Positions 39,786-48,922 of a stretch of 64,000 nucleotides of DNA are shown here, in pieces. The stretch is from JAITMY01 sp031553765. Its GTDB lineage: Bacteria; Bacteroidota; Bacteroidia; Bacteroidales; UBA932. Location: contig JAVBKY010000003.1 in assembly GCA_031553765.1 (NCBI GenBank), positions 186,001 through 250,000 on the forward strand, written 5' to 3'. The notes under the pieces are model-generated. The model was not told the DNA's origin. It did no database searches and was given only the letters and a program-made list of their open reading frames with translations. Position 1 is the first letter of the stretch, and each line of letters begins with the position of its first letter. The position numbers and the translations under genes were made by a program.

Positions 39786-42629
39786 CTAGTAGTTGATACT
39801 CAGCAGAAACTCAACCTTATTATACTTCCCTTCATACGAAGAGTTTACAAAGGATTGTCGCCAACCAAGACTGGCGGTAAAGGAGGAAAAACGAAGAATA
39901 TTAGCATCAAAAATCGCCTCATAACCCGCGCTGTTTACATGCTTATTGTAGCTATCAAATAGGAAAGCATCATAAAATATGTTGGTGCGAATGCGCTTAA
40001 TGTAGGCTGGCAGTCCAAGCGAAAGGTCGGGATACCACAGCGGAAGCGCATAGTTAGCCGATAACGAAACGGCATTTCCAAAGGCCCAGCCATCGAGTTC
40101 GGGCGCACCACCACGCGGCAGCTGCAAGCGGGTAGCATACATAGGTGGCCAACGCTGGTACTCAATACCACCATATAACTTCACGCTATGGTTGCACAAA
40201 ACACCCGGCAGGTAAACATTAGCTTGAATGGTTGATTGCTGTGCTACTCCGTTGGTTTTATTGGAAATATTAATAAACGGCGCGCTAAGCACAGAGGCGC
40301 TAATACGATACCCCCAACGAGGATTGATATCGCGCACCGCCATCCGCGTATATAGCGAGTGCGAAATGCCCACCGACACCGCCTGCTCATAGCGAAAATC
40401 CTCATCTGCATCAAACCTGTACCTATCGCTATATAGCGAGTATTGTAGTGAGGGCACCAAACTTATTATCAAATTTTCGTAGCTAAAATTCAACGGAACG
40501 TATGCTATAGCACGCAACTCTCCATAGTAATTATCGCTTTCATAATAAGTGCGCTGCGCGTAATCATACACGCGCTGGTAACGCGTGCCATAGCTACCAC
40601 TTAAGCTAAACACCGGGTAAAATCCCGTATAGTTCACCGAAGCATTGACCGAATTAAATCCGTTTTGGTAGGCGTAACCCAAGCTGGTTACCATCGAACT
40701 CAGGTTGTTTTGCGACATAAGCGTAACCCCTACCGCCATTGACGAAAAGTCGCCACTCATCAGTTCGCTCGACGAAAAAGAAAATGGCGCCCAGCTATGG
40801 AGTCGAAACAGATGTGCCAGCTTACTATACTTTTTCACTTCCAGCGGCGTAGTGTCAAGTTTTGCGGTATCAAGCACCCAATGCTCCTGCTCTGCTATGG
40901 CTTCGGCAAGTGGCAGCTGATAGGGAGCGTCAAATGCCGTTGCCTCCCAGCGTAGGCTATCCATGGATTGCGTAACAGGCTTGCCACCCTTCACATCGTA
41001 AGTGATGTAAAGAAGGCTGGCGCTATCTGCGCTTAGCTGCGGGTCAAAAGCCCCATAGCGGGCATGCGTGAGCTTATGCACCTCCTTACTTTTGGCATCC
41101 AACGCGTAAATATTGCTCACTCCATCATAGCCCGTGCTGAAAAATATTTTTCCACCCTCCGCATACAGCGATAGCACTTCGGCATAAGTATGCGGCAGCA
41201 AATTCTCTACGTTTTTAGTCCGCACGTTCACCACCTCAATGCTCACACCTTGCGCTGAAGTGAGCAGCACCGCCAAGTTTTCCGTATCTACCCACGTCAA
41301 ATCATTCACGCTTGTACCCAAGGTTAGGTGCAAAATTTCCTCTGATTTTTCATACTTACTATTGAGTAAAACAACCGCCTGCTCACCCGACACAAACTTT
41401 TCGCACACCACCACTCGTCCTTCATCGCTTACGGCAGGAGTAAAATAGGAAGTTCTATCCGTTAGAAGTTCCACCTTGTTACGAAGCGAGCTGTAGCGCC
41501 ACAACTCCGAAAAGTTCTTTTGCTCCCAACGCAAATCGGGAGAGTATTCTGTCCAAAAAATAGCCGTTTTACCACCCGCCAGCTGGCTGCTCATACTCCC
41601 CAACATAGCTACCTTCTTCGTTGTGGCATCCGGCTCAATCCTCACCAGCATGGGCGTACGCGATAGCGTGCTGCGCACAGCAAACATGCTACCATCATCC
41701 AAAATAGTTAGTCCGCTGTAGTCAACAAAATTATCGCAGCTGAACTTTTTATCTTTTGCCAACGGCTGGGGATTATCCGTGTGACGCGGTAGCTGTGCTT
41801 GCCACATGGAATCCAAAAACAGCTTTGCCTCCTTATGGAAGTTGATCGAATTTTTGCCCGTATACTTTTTTGTAGCCAGCGATTGGGTAAAAATCAAGAA
41901 AGGATAGTTACCCGTATAACGATACACCTTACCCCATAAATCGGCACCATATTTGTACTTACCGTAGCTCGTCATTTGGTAGCCATACTCGTAGCGGTTA
42001 GGAATATAGTCCCTGTATGAACCCAGCATATACTTATCGTAGCTGTACTTTTGTCTGCTAAGCGAAATGGTGCGCAGCCCCATGCTAAACGACGGCATAC
42101 GTCCGCGACCCGTGTACGATAGCGCGGTTTCGTTACCTACCGCATCGCCCTCAAACACCCACGGTTGAATGAGCGCCGAAGGAAAAGCCACCGCCTGCTC
42201 ACCCAACAGGTAGTACAACCCATGCGTGAATCCACGGTTCATCATATCCGTTTGCACCACATGCCTAAACTCGTGCAACGCCAGCTGCTCCAGCCACGGT
42301 TGCCCATAGCCATCACTTGGTGCCGTGGTAATAATCTCCATGCGGCTTGGTGCCCACACCACCATGCCATTGCTTTGCAAGTTGTACGGGTGCATAATCA
42401 CAGGTATGCGGCGCGGTTGGTAGTTCATGTCAGCCGATGTTGGCACATATACCTTGTTGAGCAAGCGCATAAAATGTTCACCCTGTGCGCGAATGCTATC
42501 GGGAAAAATAACGTCGAAATGTTGGTTGGTAACGTGGCTCCACGTAGCCGAGGCAGGGTCGGTACCGTTGTTGACGTACTGAGCGCGGGAGGTAAGGGAG
42601 AGGAGAAGCAATGCAACGAATACCCCCAA
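39786..42629 (-). CDS. Large secreted protein with HExxH motif, beta-propeller and barrel-like C-terminus
   Basis: About 947 residues from the likely TTG start. The open frame reaches back to 42710, but its first 27 codons are a translated REP repeat (reads KRHCEEERRS) and contain no ATG. From TTG at 42629 the product begins with a signal peptide (GVFVALLLLSLTSRAQ). LALHEFRHVVQTD is a gluzincin-type HExxH site (about residue 119-123). The middle (SRTPMLVRIEPD, KIFFSTGYDGVSNIYALD) looks like a TolB/WD40 propeller. The C-terminal 330 residues are alternating aromatic beta strands ending in FLLSINY, as in outer-membrane barrels. Family not recognised by name. The start is uncertain because of the repeat. 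Confidence 0.65.
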   Translation of the reverse strand: MGVFVALLLLSLTSRAQYVNNGTDPASATWSHVTNQHFDVIFPDSIRAQGEHFMRLLNKVYVPTSADMNYQPRRIPVIMHPYNLQSNGMVVWAPSRMEIITTAPSDGYGQPWLEQLALHEFRHVVQTDMMNRGFTHGLYYLLGEQAVAFPSALIQPWVFEGDAVGNETALSYTGRGRMPSFSMGLRTISLSRQKYSYDKYMLGSYRDYIPNRYEYGYQMTSYGKYKYGADLWGKVYRYTGNYPFLIFTQSLATKKYTGKNSINFHKEAKLFLDSMWQAQLPRHTDNPQPLAKDKKFSCDNFVDYSGLTILDDGSMFAVRSTLSRTPMLVRIEPDATTKKVAMLGSMSSQLAGGKTAIFWTEYSPDLRWEQKNFSELWRYSSLRNKVELLTDRTSYFTPAVSDEGRVVVCEKFVSGEQAVVLLNSKYEKSEEILHLTLGTSVNDLTWVDTENLAVLLTSAQGVSIEVVNVRTKNVENLLPHTYAEVLSLYAEGGKIFFSTGYDGVSNIYALDAKSKEVHKLTHARYGAFDPQLSADSASLLYITYDVKGGKPVTQSMDSLRWEATAFDAPYQLPLAEAIAEQEHWVLDTAKLDTTPLEVKKYSKLAHLFRLHSWAPFSFSSSELMSGDFSSMAVGVTLMSQNNLSSMVTSLGYAYQNGFNSVNASVNYTGFYPVFSLSGSYGTRYQRVYDYAQRTYYESDNYYGELRAIAYVPLNFSYENLIISLVPSLQYSLYSDRYRFDADEDFRYEQAVSVGISHSLYTRMAVRDINPRWGYRISASVLSAPFINISNKTNGVAQQSTIQANVYLPGVLCNHSVKLYGGIEYQRWPPMYATRLQLPRGGAPELDGWAFGNAVSLSANYALPLWYPDLSLGLPAYIKRIRTNIFYDAFLFDSYNKHVNSAGYEAIFDANILRFSSFTASLGWRQSFVNSSYEGKYNKVEFLLSINY

Positions 42630-42640
42630 CCCCCTAAAGA

Positions 42641-42676
42641 GATTGCTTCGTCGTTCCTCCTCGCAATGACGCTTCG
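42641..42676. repeat. REP-like repeat overlapping a gene start
   Basis: agattgcttcgtcgttcctc followed by ctcgcaatgacgcttcg, one arm of the repeat seen at 36759-36851 and 43211-43299. The neighbouring ccccctaaag (42631-42640) also matches the outer element at 36721. It lies inside the open reading frame of the large secreted protein. Confidence 0.75.
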
Positions 42677-42724
42677 ATTGAAACTTGTATTTTAAATTGT
42701 CAATTATCAATTGTAAATTGTCAA

Positions 42725-43195
42725 TTATTTATGGTGGTACGGTTCACCCTTCATTATAGTAAAAGCCCTGTACAGCTGCTCCGCAAAAAAGAGCCGCACC
42801 ATTTGGTGAGAAAAGGTCATGCGCGAAAGCGAAATCTTACCCGCGGCACGCTTATATACATCTCCCGAAAAACCATATGGTCCGCCGACTACAAAGGTTA
42901 ACGCCTTAGCACTACCCTGCAACTTCTTTTCCAAAAAAGAAGAAAACTCCTCCGAAGAAAACTCCTTGCCACGCTCATCAAGCAACCACAACTCGCCCTC
43001 CTCCGTTGCCGATAAAATCAGCTCACCCTCACGCTCCTTTTGCTGCCCTTCGCTCAGACTTTTCGCGTTCTTCAACTCGGGAATAACACGCACCTCCACG
43101 CTTGCATAGTGCTTCAAGCGATCAACATATATGTCCACAGCATCGGGCAAGTAGCCCTTATCGGTTTTTCCTACAAAAAGAAGAATTAGCTTCAT
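42725..43195 (-). CDS. rlmH: 23S rRNA (pseudouridine1915-N3)-methyltransferase
   Basis: A 156-residue full-length RlmH (SPOUT class). Key parts: MKLILLFVGKT, LDERGKEFSSEEFS, FVVGGPYGFS (SAM-binding knot) and the C-terminal SLSRMTFSHQMVRLFFAEQL with YRAFTIMKGEPYHHK. It methylates pseudouridine 1915 in helix 69 of 23S rRNA, as a homodimer on the assembled 70S ribosome. Confidence 0.97.
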   Translation of the reverse strand: MKLILLFVGKTDKGYLPDAVDIYVDRLKHYASVEVRVIPELKNAKSLSEGQQKEREGELILSATEEGELWLLDERGKEFSSEEFSSFLEKKLQGSAKALTFVVGGPYGFSGDVYKRAAGKISLSRMTFSHQMVRLFFAEQLYRAFTIMKGEPYHHK

Positions 43196-43210
43196 AATCC
43201 GTTACATCTA

Positions 43211-43299
43211 GCGTCATTGCGAGGAGGTACGACGAAGCAATCTCCCAATCATGGCATGAGATTGCCACGTCCTCGTTCCTCGTCCTCGCAATGACGGCT
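43211..43299. repeat. REP-like inverted repeat
   Basis: gcgtcattgcgaggaggtac and gacgaagcaatct on the left, agattgccacgtcctcgttc and cgtcctcgcaatgacggc on the right, in inverted order with a short centre. Lies between the divergent rlmH and DUF4783-nadC operons. Confidence 0.75.
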
Positions 43300-43326
43300 A
43301 TGTTATCACCTTTTCTCAAAAAATGC

Positions 43327-43334
43327 TATCTTTG
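43327..43334 (+). promoter_or_regulatory. Promoter of the DUF4783-nadC operon (-7 box TATCTTTG)
   Basis: TATCTTTG fits TAnnTTTG, 22 bases before the ATG at 43356. This makes the upstream 33-base frame extension untranslated. Confidence 0.6.
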
Positions 43335-43355
43335 TACAACAACATTTTCACTCCC

Positions 43356-43772
43356 ATGAAAATCTCAGCAAATATAAAGCTATTTTTCGTGGCATTAGCG
43401 TTAGCCTTCGGATACAACGCAACGGCAGCCAACCCCAACGTGGTGGTTAGTATTTTTCAGGAAATATCGGCCAACATCAAAACGGCTAACATCGAAAAAC
43501 TTACGGAGCATTTCGACTCTTCTGTGGAAATGCTGCTCCCCGACGTTGAGAAAACGTACCCTGCTGCACAAGCATCAGAGTTGCTCAAAAAATTCTTTGA
43601 CGGGCATAAACCCAACTCCTACTCTACCCTTCACGTAGGTGGAAAAAACGATAAGCACTACGGCATTGGCCTGCTTGTTACTGCCAACGGGCGTTTCCGC
43701 ACCACCATTTTCTTACAAGTAAATGGAAAAGATTACACTATTCAACAACTACGCATAGAAAATGACGATTAA
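43356..43772 (+). CDS. DUF4783 family secreted protein
   Basis: A 138-residue protein with a signal peptide (MKISANIKLFFVALALAFGY to ATAA) and a small NTF2-like fold region (VVVSIFQEISANIKTANIEK, SELLKKFFDGHKP, FRTTIFLQVNGK). Function unknown. It overlaps nadC by 11 bases, a conserved pairing in Bacteroidales. Confidence 0.8.
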   Translation: MKISANIKLFFVALALAFGYNATAANPNVVVSIFQEISANIKTANIEKLTEHFDSSVEMLLPDVEKTYPAAQASELLKKFFDGHKPNSYSTLHVGGKNDKHYGIGLLVTANGRFRTTIFLQVNGKDYTIQQLRIENDD

Positions 43773-44619
43773 CACCAACCAATTTATCGACGATATTATC
43801 GACCTCTCCATTCGTGAGGATATTGGCGATGGCGACCACACCTCGCTCGCCTGTATTCCGCACGATGCCGCAGGCAAAATGCAGCTGCTGGTAAAGCAGC
43901 CCGGCGTAATTGCCGGAGTGGAAATTGCCAAACGTATTCTACAAAAGTTAGATAGCAGCATCATATTTGACCAGCGTATAAAAGATGGTTCGCGCGTAAA
44001 AGTAGGCGATATAGTTTTTTACGTTACAGGTAAAGTTATTTCACTGCTACAAGCCGAGCGCCTGGTACTAAACTTCATGCAACGCATGAGTGGTGTGGCC
44101 ACGCAAACCGCCACCTATACAGCTGCTTTGGATGGACTAAAAACAAAGGTAATTGACACGCGTAAAACCACGCCGGGCATGCGCGTGCTCGAAAAAATGG
44201 CGGTAACTCTCGGCGGCGGCGGTAACCACCGTATGGGGCTGTACGACATGATTCTGATTAAGGATAACCATGTGGATTTTTCGGGCGGCATTACGCAAGC
44301 GGTAAAAAACGCGCAGGATTACCTCAAAAAAACAGGTCGCGATTTACAAATTGAGGTAGAAGTACGCTCGCTGGAAGATATTGAAAAGGTGCTTGCGTTA
44401 GGCGGTGTACATCGCATTATGCTCGACAACTTCTCAGTTGAAAATACGCGCAAGGCGGTTGAAATGATTGGCGGAAAATACGAAATAGAATCATCGGGCG
44501 GCATTACGCTCGAAACGCTACGCCAGTATGCCGAGTGTGGTGTGGACTACATCTCGGTGGGCGCACTCACCCACCAGATAAAGAGCCTTGACCTCAGCTT
44601 AAAAGCAATTGAAAATTGA
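43762..44619 (+). CDS. nadC: Nicotinate-nucleotide pyrophosphorylase (carboxylating)
   Basis: A 285-residue full-length NadC, which turns quinolinate and PRPP into nicotinate mononucleotide in NAD biosynthesis. Signature parts: REDIGDGDHTS near the N-terminus, LNFMQRMSGVATQT, DTRKTTPGMR, GGGNHRMGLYDMILIKDNH, EVEVRSLEDI, IMLDNFS and ESSGGI. The start overlaps the DUF4783 gene. Confidence 0.97.
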   Translation: MTINTNQFIDDIIDLSIREDIGDGDHTSLACIPHDAAGKMQLLVKQPGVIAGVEIAKRILQKLDSSIIFDQRIKDGSRVKVGDIVFYVTGKVISLLQAERLVLNFMQRMSGVATQTATYTAALDGLKTKVIDTRKTTPGMRVLEKMAVTLGGGGNHRMGLYDMILIKDNHVDFSGGITQAVKNAQDYLKKTGRDLQIEVEVRSLEDIEKVLALGGVHRIMLDNFSVENTRKAVEMIGGKYEIESSGGITLETLRQYAECGVDYISVGALTHQIKSLDLSLKAIEN

Positions 44620-44640
44620 AAATTAAAATACACTCCAAAT

Positions 44641-44676
44641 GAAAGAGCCGCAACTTAAATAAGTTGCGGCTCTTTC
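44641..44676. terminator. Bidirectional terminator between nadC and queA
   Basis: Perfect 16-bp stem gaaagagccgcaactt / aagttgcggctctttc with a 4-base loop, flanked by A- and T-rich sequence on both sides; serves both converging genes. Confidence 0.9.
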
Positions 44677-44710
44677 ATTTTCAATTTTCAATTCTCCACT
44701 TTCAATTGAC

Positions 44711-45760
44711 TTAGTCCATTATTAACATCGCATCCCCATAGCTACCAAAGCGGTACTTCTCCTTCATGGCCTTTTGGTAGGTATCCATAATGAGCTCGTA
44801 GCCCGAGAATGCCGATACCATCATAAGTAGCGTAGAGTACGGCAGGTGGAAGTTGGTGATAAGGTGCGTAGGCACAGCCACATCGTAAGGTGGGAAAATG
44901 AACTTGTTAGTCCAACCGTTGTAGGGGTTAATGGTGTTGAGCGTAGTTACGTTGGTTTCCAACGCGCGGAATACCGTAGTTCCCACAGCACACACATTCC
45001 TCTTGGCCATCTTAGCAGCGTTAACCACCTTAGCGGCTTCTTCGGTAATATCAACTTGCTCCGAATCCATTTTGTGCTTGGTCAAATCCTCCACATCAAT
45101 AATGCGGAAGCTACCCAAACCTAAGTGCAGCGTAATCTCGGCAAAGTTGATTCCCTTTATCTCCAACCGCTTCATCAGCTCGCGGCTGAAGTGCAAGCCT
45201 GCAAACGGAGCCGCCACAGCACCCTCGTGCTTTGCGTAAATAGTTTGGTAACGCTCGGCATCCTCCGGCACCACTTCACGGCGTACCCAACGTGGAATGG
45301 GAGTTTCGCCCAACTTGTAAAGCAACTTTTTAAACTTATCGTGATCGCCATCGAACAAAAAGCGCAATGTACGACCACGCGAGGTGGTATTGTCAATCAC
45401 CTCTGCCACCAAATCGTCATCGCCAAAATAAAGCTTGTTGCCTATACGAATTTTACGGGCAGGATCCACTAATACATCCCACAAGCGTTGCTCACGGTTG
45501 AGCTCGCGTAGTAGGAAAATTTCAATTTGAGCACCGGTTTTTTCTTTGTTTCCGTAGAGGCGAGCAGGAAAAACCTTGGTGTTGTTGAATACCATGGCAT
45601 CACCCTCGTTGAAGTAGCTGAGCACATCCTTAAAAACCTTATGCTCAATTTTACCTGTTTTTTTATGAAGCACCAAAAGGCGCGATTCGTCGCGGTTGGG
45701 AGTGGGGAATTTGGCTATTAAATCAGGCGACAGCGCGAACTTATACTGCGAGAGCTTCAT
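44711..45760 (-). CDS. queA: S-adenosylmethionine:tRNA ribosyltransferase-isomerase
   Basis: A 349-residue full-length QueA, which makes epoxyqueuosine on tRNA. Recognisable blocks: YKFALSPDLIAKFPTPNRDE, FNNTKVFPARLYG, RYQTIYAKHEGAVAAPFAGL, LHLGLGSFR and the C-terminal ITNFHLPYSTLLMMVSAFSG with YRFGSYGDAMLI. The 240-base gap upstream (45761-46000) shows no gene. Confidence 0.97.
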   Translation of the reverse strand: MKLSQYKFALSPDLIAKFPTPNRDESRLLVLHKKTGKIEHKVFKDVLSYFNEGDAMVFNNTKVFPARLYGNKEKTGAQIEIFLLRELNREQRLWDVLVDPARKIRIGNKLYFGDDDLVAEVIDNTTSRGRTLRFLFDGDHDKFKKLLYKLGETPIPRWVRREVVPEDAERYQTIYAKHEGAVAAPFAGLHFSRELMKRLEIKGINFAEITLHLGLGSFRIIDVEDLTKHKMDSEQVDITEEAAKVVNAAKMAKRNVCAVGTTVFRALETNVTTLNTINPYNGWTNKFIFPPYDVAVPTHLITNFHLPYSTLLMMVSAFSGYELIMDTYQKAMKEKYRFGSYGDAMLIMD

Positions 45761-46000
45761 GATAAAAACGTGATTTGGTAAATATTTGCGATAATCTCTA
45801 TTTCAAGAAGTTAAATTTCTGCGAAGAGGGCACGAAGTTACAAAAACGACAATACTTATACGCGTAAAAAGCGTTTTTGTTTCACTTTTTAACAAAAATT
45901 ATTTTGTCAAGTGTTGTAACGGGGAAGCTGAAAGGCGAGAAAAGATGGTGATAAATAGCAGCTTAAGCGTTAAAATTCGCAAATAAAATTAAGATTCGGC

Positions 46001-46675
46001 TTACAAAATATCATTAATTGACTCTACATTAACACTTTGAGTAATTGAGAAATTCCCACTACCTGTACGCCTCAACCCACAAAGGTAAGCACCACAACCT
46101 AAGGCTTTCCCTAAGTCATTGGCAAAGGAGCGAATGTAAGTACCCTTACTACAACGAATTAATATTTTCGCATAAGGATATTCAAACTCCTGAAGTTCAA
46201 GCTTATAAAAATTTACCCACGAGGGCCTTATAGCTATCTCTACTCCTTGACGCGCCATAACGTAGGCGCGCTGCCCATCTACCTGCTTGGCCGAGAAATG
46301 CGGCGGCATTTGCAGCTGCTCACCCAGCATACTTTGTAGCAGTGCTTCTAGCTGCTCACGGCCTACTGCAGGAACATTTGGTGTTGGCACCACCTCTGTT
46401 TCCAAATCAAAGGATGCGGTAGTAGCACCAAAGCACACCTCGGCCACGTACTCCTTTTGTTCGGCCTGCAACGTCTCGGCCTGTTTAGTGGCCTTGCCTA
46501 TGCAAATAATTAGCACACCTGTAGCCAACGGGTCAAGCGTACCCGCATGGCCTATCTTAAACTTTTTCTCGCCCGTTTTTTGCCTTATCACTCGCTGCAC
46601 GTAACGTATGGCATCAAACGACGACCAGCCGTAGGGCTTGTCAAGAACAAGTATTTTTGATTCAATGTTGCTCAA
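46001..46675 (-). CDS. truB: tRNA pseudouridine(55) synthase
   Basis: A 224-residue TruB. The catalytic Asp is in GHAGTLDPLATGVLIICIGK; KPYGWSSFDAIRYV, YVAEVCFGATTASFDLE and the CSKGTYIRSFANDLG block are all present. It modifies U55 in the T-loop of tRNA. The only start before the first motif is a TTG at 46675, directly after an in-frame TGA two codons upstream, so TTG initiation is forced. Confidence 0.95.
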   Translation of the reverse strand: MSNIESKILVLDKPYGWSSFDAIRYVQRVIRQKTGEKKFKIGHAGTLDPLATGVLIICIGKATKQAETLQAEQKEYVAEVCFGATTASFDLETEVVPTPNVPAVGREQLEALLQSMLGEQLQMPPHFSAKQVDGQRAYVMARQGVEIAIRPSWVNFYKLELQEFEYPYAKILIRCSKGTYIRSFANDLGKALGCGAYLCGLRRTGSGNFSITQSVNVESINDIL

Positions 46676-46740
46676 AATTCAGACTAAAAATAAAAGCGGA
46701 ATTTGTAATTCCGCTTAACTTATGTAAAATACGAAGTCGC

Positions 46741-47535
46741 TTACATTATCGTCAAATTCACACCACACGCCATCAGCACCAGTATTACAGCACCAACAAT
46801 GATACGATACCAACCAAAGGCTTTAAAGCCGTAGCGCGTGAGCACGCCTATAAAAAAGCGGATAGCTAACACCCCTACTATGAATGCCACAAGGTTACCA
46901 ATACCAAGCAACATGAGGTTTTCCTTCACGCTCTCTTCGGCAAATAGCACCTTGTAATCCTTAAGCAGCTTGTACCCCGAAGCGGCAAACATGGTAGGCA
47001 CAGCAAGAAAGAAAGAGAATTCGGCGGCAGCTTTGCGAGTCAAGCCCGTAGCCATACCACCCACAATACTTGCGGCAGAGCGCGACACACCAGGTATCAT
47101 AGCTATGCACTGCGCAAGACCAATCTTGAACGCGCGCTTGTTGTCAATGCTCTGATTTTCGTCCGGCTTGTTAAACCATTTATCCACAAATAGCATCACT
47201 ATACCGCCCAACACCAGCATAAGTGCTACGGTAAACACACTTTCGAGTAACATGTCGATGTAATCGCCCAAAAAGAAACCGATAATGGCAGCGGGAATAA
47301 ACGCTACAAACAGCTTAAGATAGAAGTCGAAGGTTTGAAAAAAACGCTTCCAGTACAGCACCAGTACCGACAGTATAGCTCCCAGCTGAATGTTAACGGT
47401 AAAAGCCTTTACAAACGGAGTGCTTTCCACCCCTAACAGGCTTTGCGTAAGTATCATATGCCCGGTGGACGATACAGGTAAAAACTCCGTGAGCCCCTCA
47501 ACAATGGCTATGATAATGGTTTGAAGAATATCCAT
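46741..47535 (-). CDS. uppP: Undecaprenyl-diphosphatase
   Basis: A 264-residue polytopic membrane enzyme (BacA/UppP) that regenerates undecaprenyl phosphate for cell-wall synthesis. EGLTEFLPVSSTGHMIL and PGVSRSAASIVGGMATGL are the two active-site repeats; about seven or eight membrane helices. Lies between DUF3098 and truB as in other Bacteroidales. Confidence 0.97.
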   Translation of the reverse strand: MDILQTIIIAIVEGLTEFLPVSSTGHMILTQSLLGVESTPFVKAFTVNIQLGAILSVLVLYWKRFFQTFDFYLKLFVAFIPAAIIGFFLGDYIDMLLESVFTVALMLVLGGIVMLFVDKWFNKPDENQSIDNKRAFKIGLAQCIAMIPGVSRSAASIVGGMATGLTRKAAAEFSFFLAVPTMFAASGYKLLKDYKVLFAEESVKENLMLLGIGNLVAFIVGVLAIRFFIGVLTRYGFKAFGWYRIIVGAVILVLMACGVNLTIM

Positions 47536-47576
47536 AAAAGTTTATAAAGTTTATAAAGTCTATAAAGTTTAAAGTC
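47536..47576. repeat. Short tandem tttataaag repeats
   Basis: Four imperfect copies of agtttataa in a row upstream of uppP (agtttataaagtttataaag, then tctataaagtttaaag). Low-complexity tract without coding potential. Confidence 0.5.
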
Positions 47577-47629
47577 CCCACACACATAGCGAGTGTGCTT
47601 CATGGACTTTCAACTTTGCGAACTTTAAA

Positions 47630-47899
47630 CTATTTTGATTTTTTCATAATGGCGTAAATCTCGAATATAAATCCCGCCATTACCACAATAGGTGCCAGCG
47701 TTATGCGACGAAAACTATATAACTCATCACCGTTAAATACGTTAGGATCGGATGATTTTCCGCCAGCCATAAGTATAAAGCCAAGCACAATAATGCCAAA
47801 ACCAATAAGCATCAGCTTGTAGTTTTGTGGTCCAAGGGCAAAGGTTGCCTTCGCCTTATCGGCGTTTTTGGCGTCTAGTTTTTTTGTTTCTTTTGCCAT
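47630..47899 (-). CDS. DUF3098 membrane protein
   Basis: An 89-residue protein with a basic N-terminal tail and two membrane helices (YKLMLIGFGIIVLGFILMAG and LAPIVVMAGFIFEIYAIM). The family regularly sits between ftsX and uppP in Bacteroidota; function unknown, probably linked to envelope or division. Confidence 0.9.
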   Translation of the reverse strand: MAKETKKLDAKNADKAKATFALGPQNYKLMLIGFGIIVLGFILMAGGKSSDPNVFNGDELYSFRRITLAPIVVMAGFIFEIYAIMKKSK

Positions 47900-47944
47900 A
47901 ATGTTATTGTTGAACTGTTGAATTTGCTTAGGTGTTGAGCTGTT

Positions 47945-48832
47945 TTAGTAGTACAGCTCGTCGGTTTTCATATCTAAGAATCTGTTGACAGCAAGGTAGG
48001 TAGAAAGAGCGCTAACTGCAATACCCACCCCCAATATGCACAGAAAAAGAATACCCATAACCTCCGGAGTAATCAGGTGCATCATTTCGGTACCCAGCTG
48101 ATTGCGGGCGGCATAAAACAAACCGCAAAGTAGCGCCAAGGCAACAATGGCTGAGATAATACCGTGCAACGCACTTTTTGCCACAAAGGGCTTAATGACA
48201 AATCCGCGCGTAGCACCCACCAACTTCATAGTATTGATAAGAAAGCGGCGCGAGTAAATGGACAGGCGAATGGTGTTATTGATTTGCGCAAGCGAAACGA
48301 ATAGCAATAGGGCGCTAAAGAGCAGTAGAATAGCGCTAATTTTATTGATGTTTTCATTCATCATACCAATCAGCGATTTTTGGTACGACACTTCCTTTAC
48401 CTGCTTAAACTCGCGCAGCTCACTTTCAATAACAGCAATACTGTCGTTATTGGCGTAGTCGTAGCGCAGCTTAGCCTCAATGGAAACGGGTAAGGGATTA
48501 TAACCCAAAAACGAAACAAAATCCTCACCTAACATTTCGCTCAGTTCGCGCGCTGCATCATCCTTGGATATGAACTTCGTTTCGCGCACGTAGGGCGCCA
48601 CATCAAGTTGCTTGCGCACCCATGCAATATCAGCCTCAGAAGCATTATCCTGCAGCACTACGGAGAAACCAATGTTCTCCTTTACGTAGCGCGACAAGCG
48701 GTTAGCATTGAGCAGCAGTAAGCCCATAAGCCCTAGCATAAACAGCACAAGCGTAATACTCACTATCGTTGAGACGTAAGAGTTGCGCAGGCGGCGCGAG
48801 GTGTAGGGATTATCTCCCGATGCTTTTGCCAT
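47945..48832 (-). CDS. ftsX: Cell-division protein FtsX
   Basis: A 295-residue FtsX: one N-terminal helix (STIVSITLVLFMLGLMGLLL), an extracytoplasmic domain (about 60-160, ENIGFSVVLQDNASEADI) and three C-terminal helices around SRRFLINTMKLVGATRGFV. It works with the ATPase FtsE to activate cell-wall hydrolases at division; ftsE is not next to it here. The ATG at 48832 removes a 16-codon non-conserved extension. Confidence 0.93.
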   Translation of the reverse strand: MAKASGDNPYTSRRLRNSYVSTIVSITLVLFMLGLMGLLLLNANRLSRYVKENIGFSVVLQDNASEADIAWVRKQLDVAPYVRETKFISKDDAARELSEMLGEDFVSFLGYNPLPVSIEAKLRYDYANNDSIAVIESELREFKQVKEVSYQKSLIGMMNENINKISAILLLFSALLLFVSLAQINNTIRLSIYSRRFLINTMKLVGATRGFVIKPFVAKSALHGIISAIVALALLCGLFYAARNQLGTEMMHLITPEVMGILFLCILGVGIAVSALSTYLAVNRFLDMKTDELYY

Positions 48833-48922
48833 AGTGTTTTTGGTGACTAAAGAGCAACAAAGGTAGCGTAAAATGAGCAATTGCGCAAGTATAACTCAAA
48901 TGCAAAATAGAGCACATTCTAA

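Noticed and set aside
42165..42695. 176-codon plus-strand open frame
   Set aside because: Antisense to the signal-peptide and HExxH region of the large secreted protein; rich in His, Arg and Val as expected for a shadow frame.
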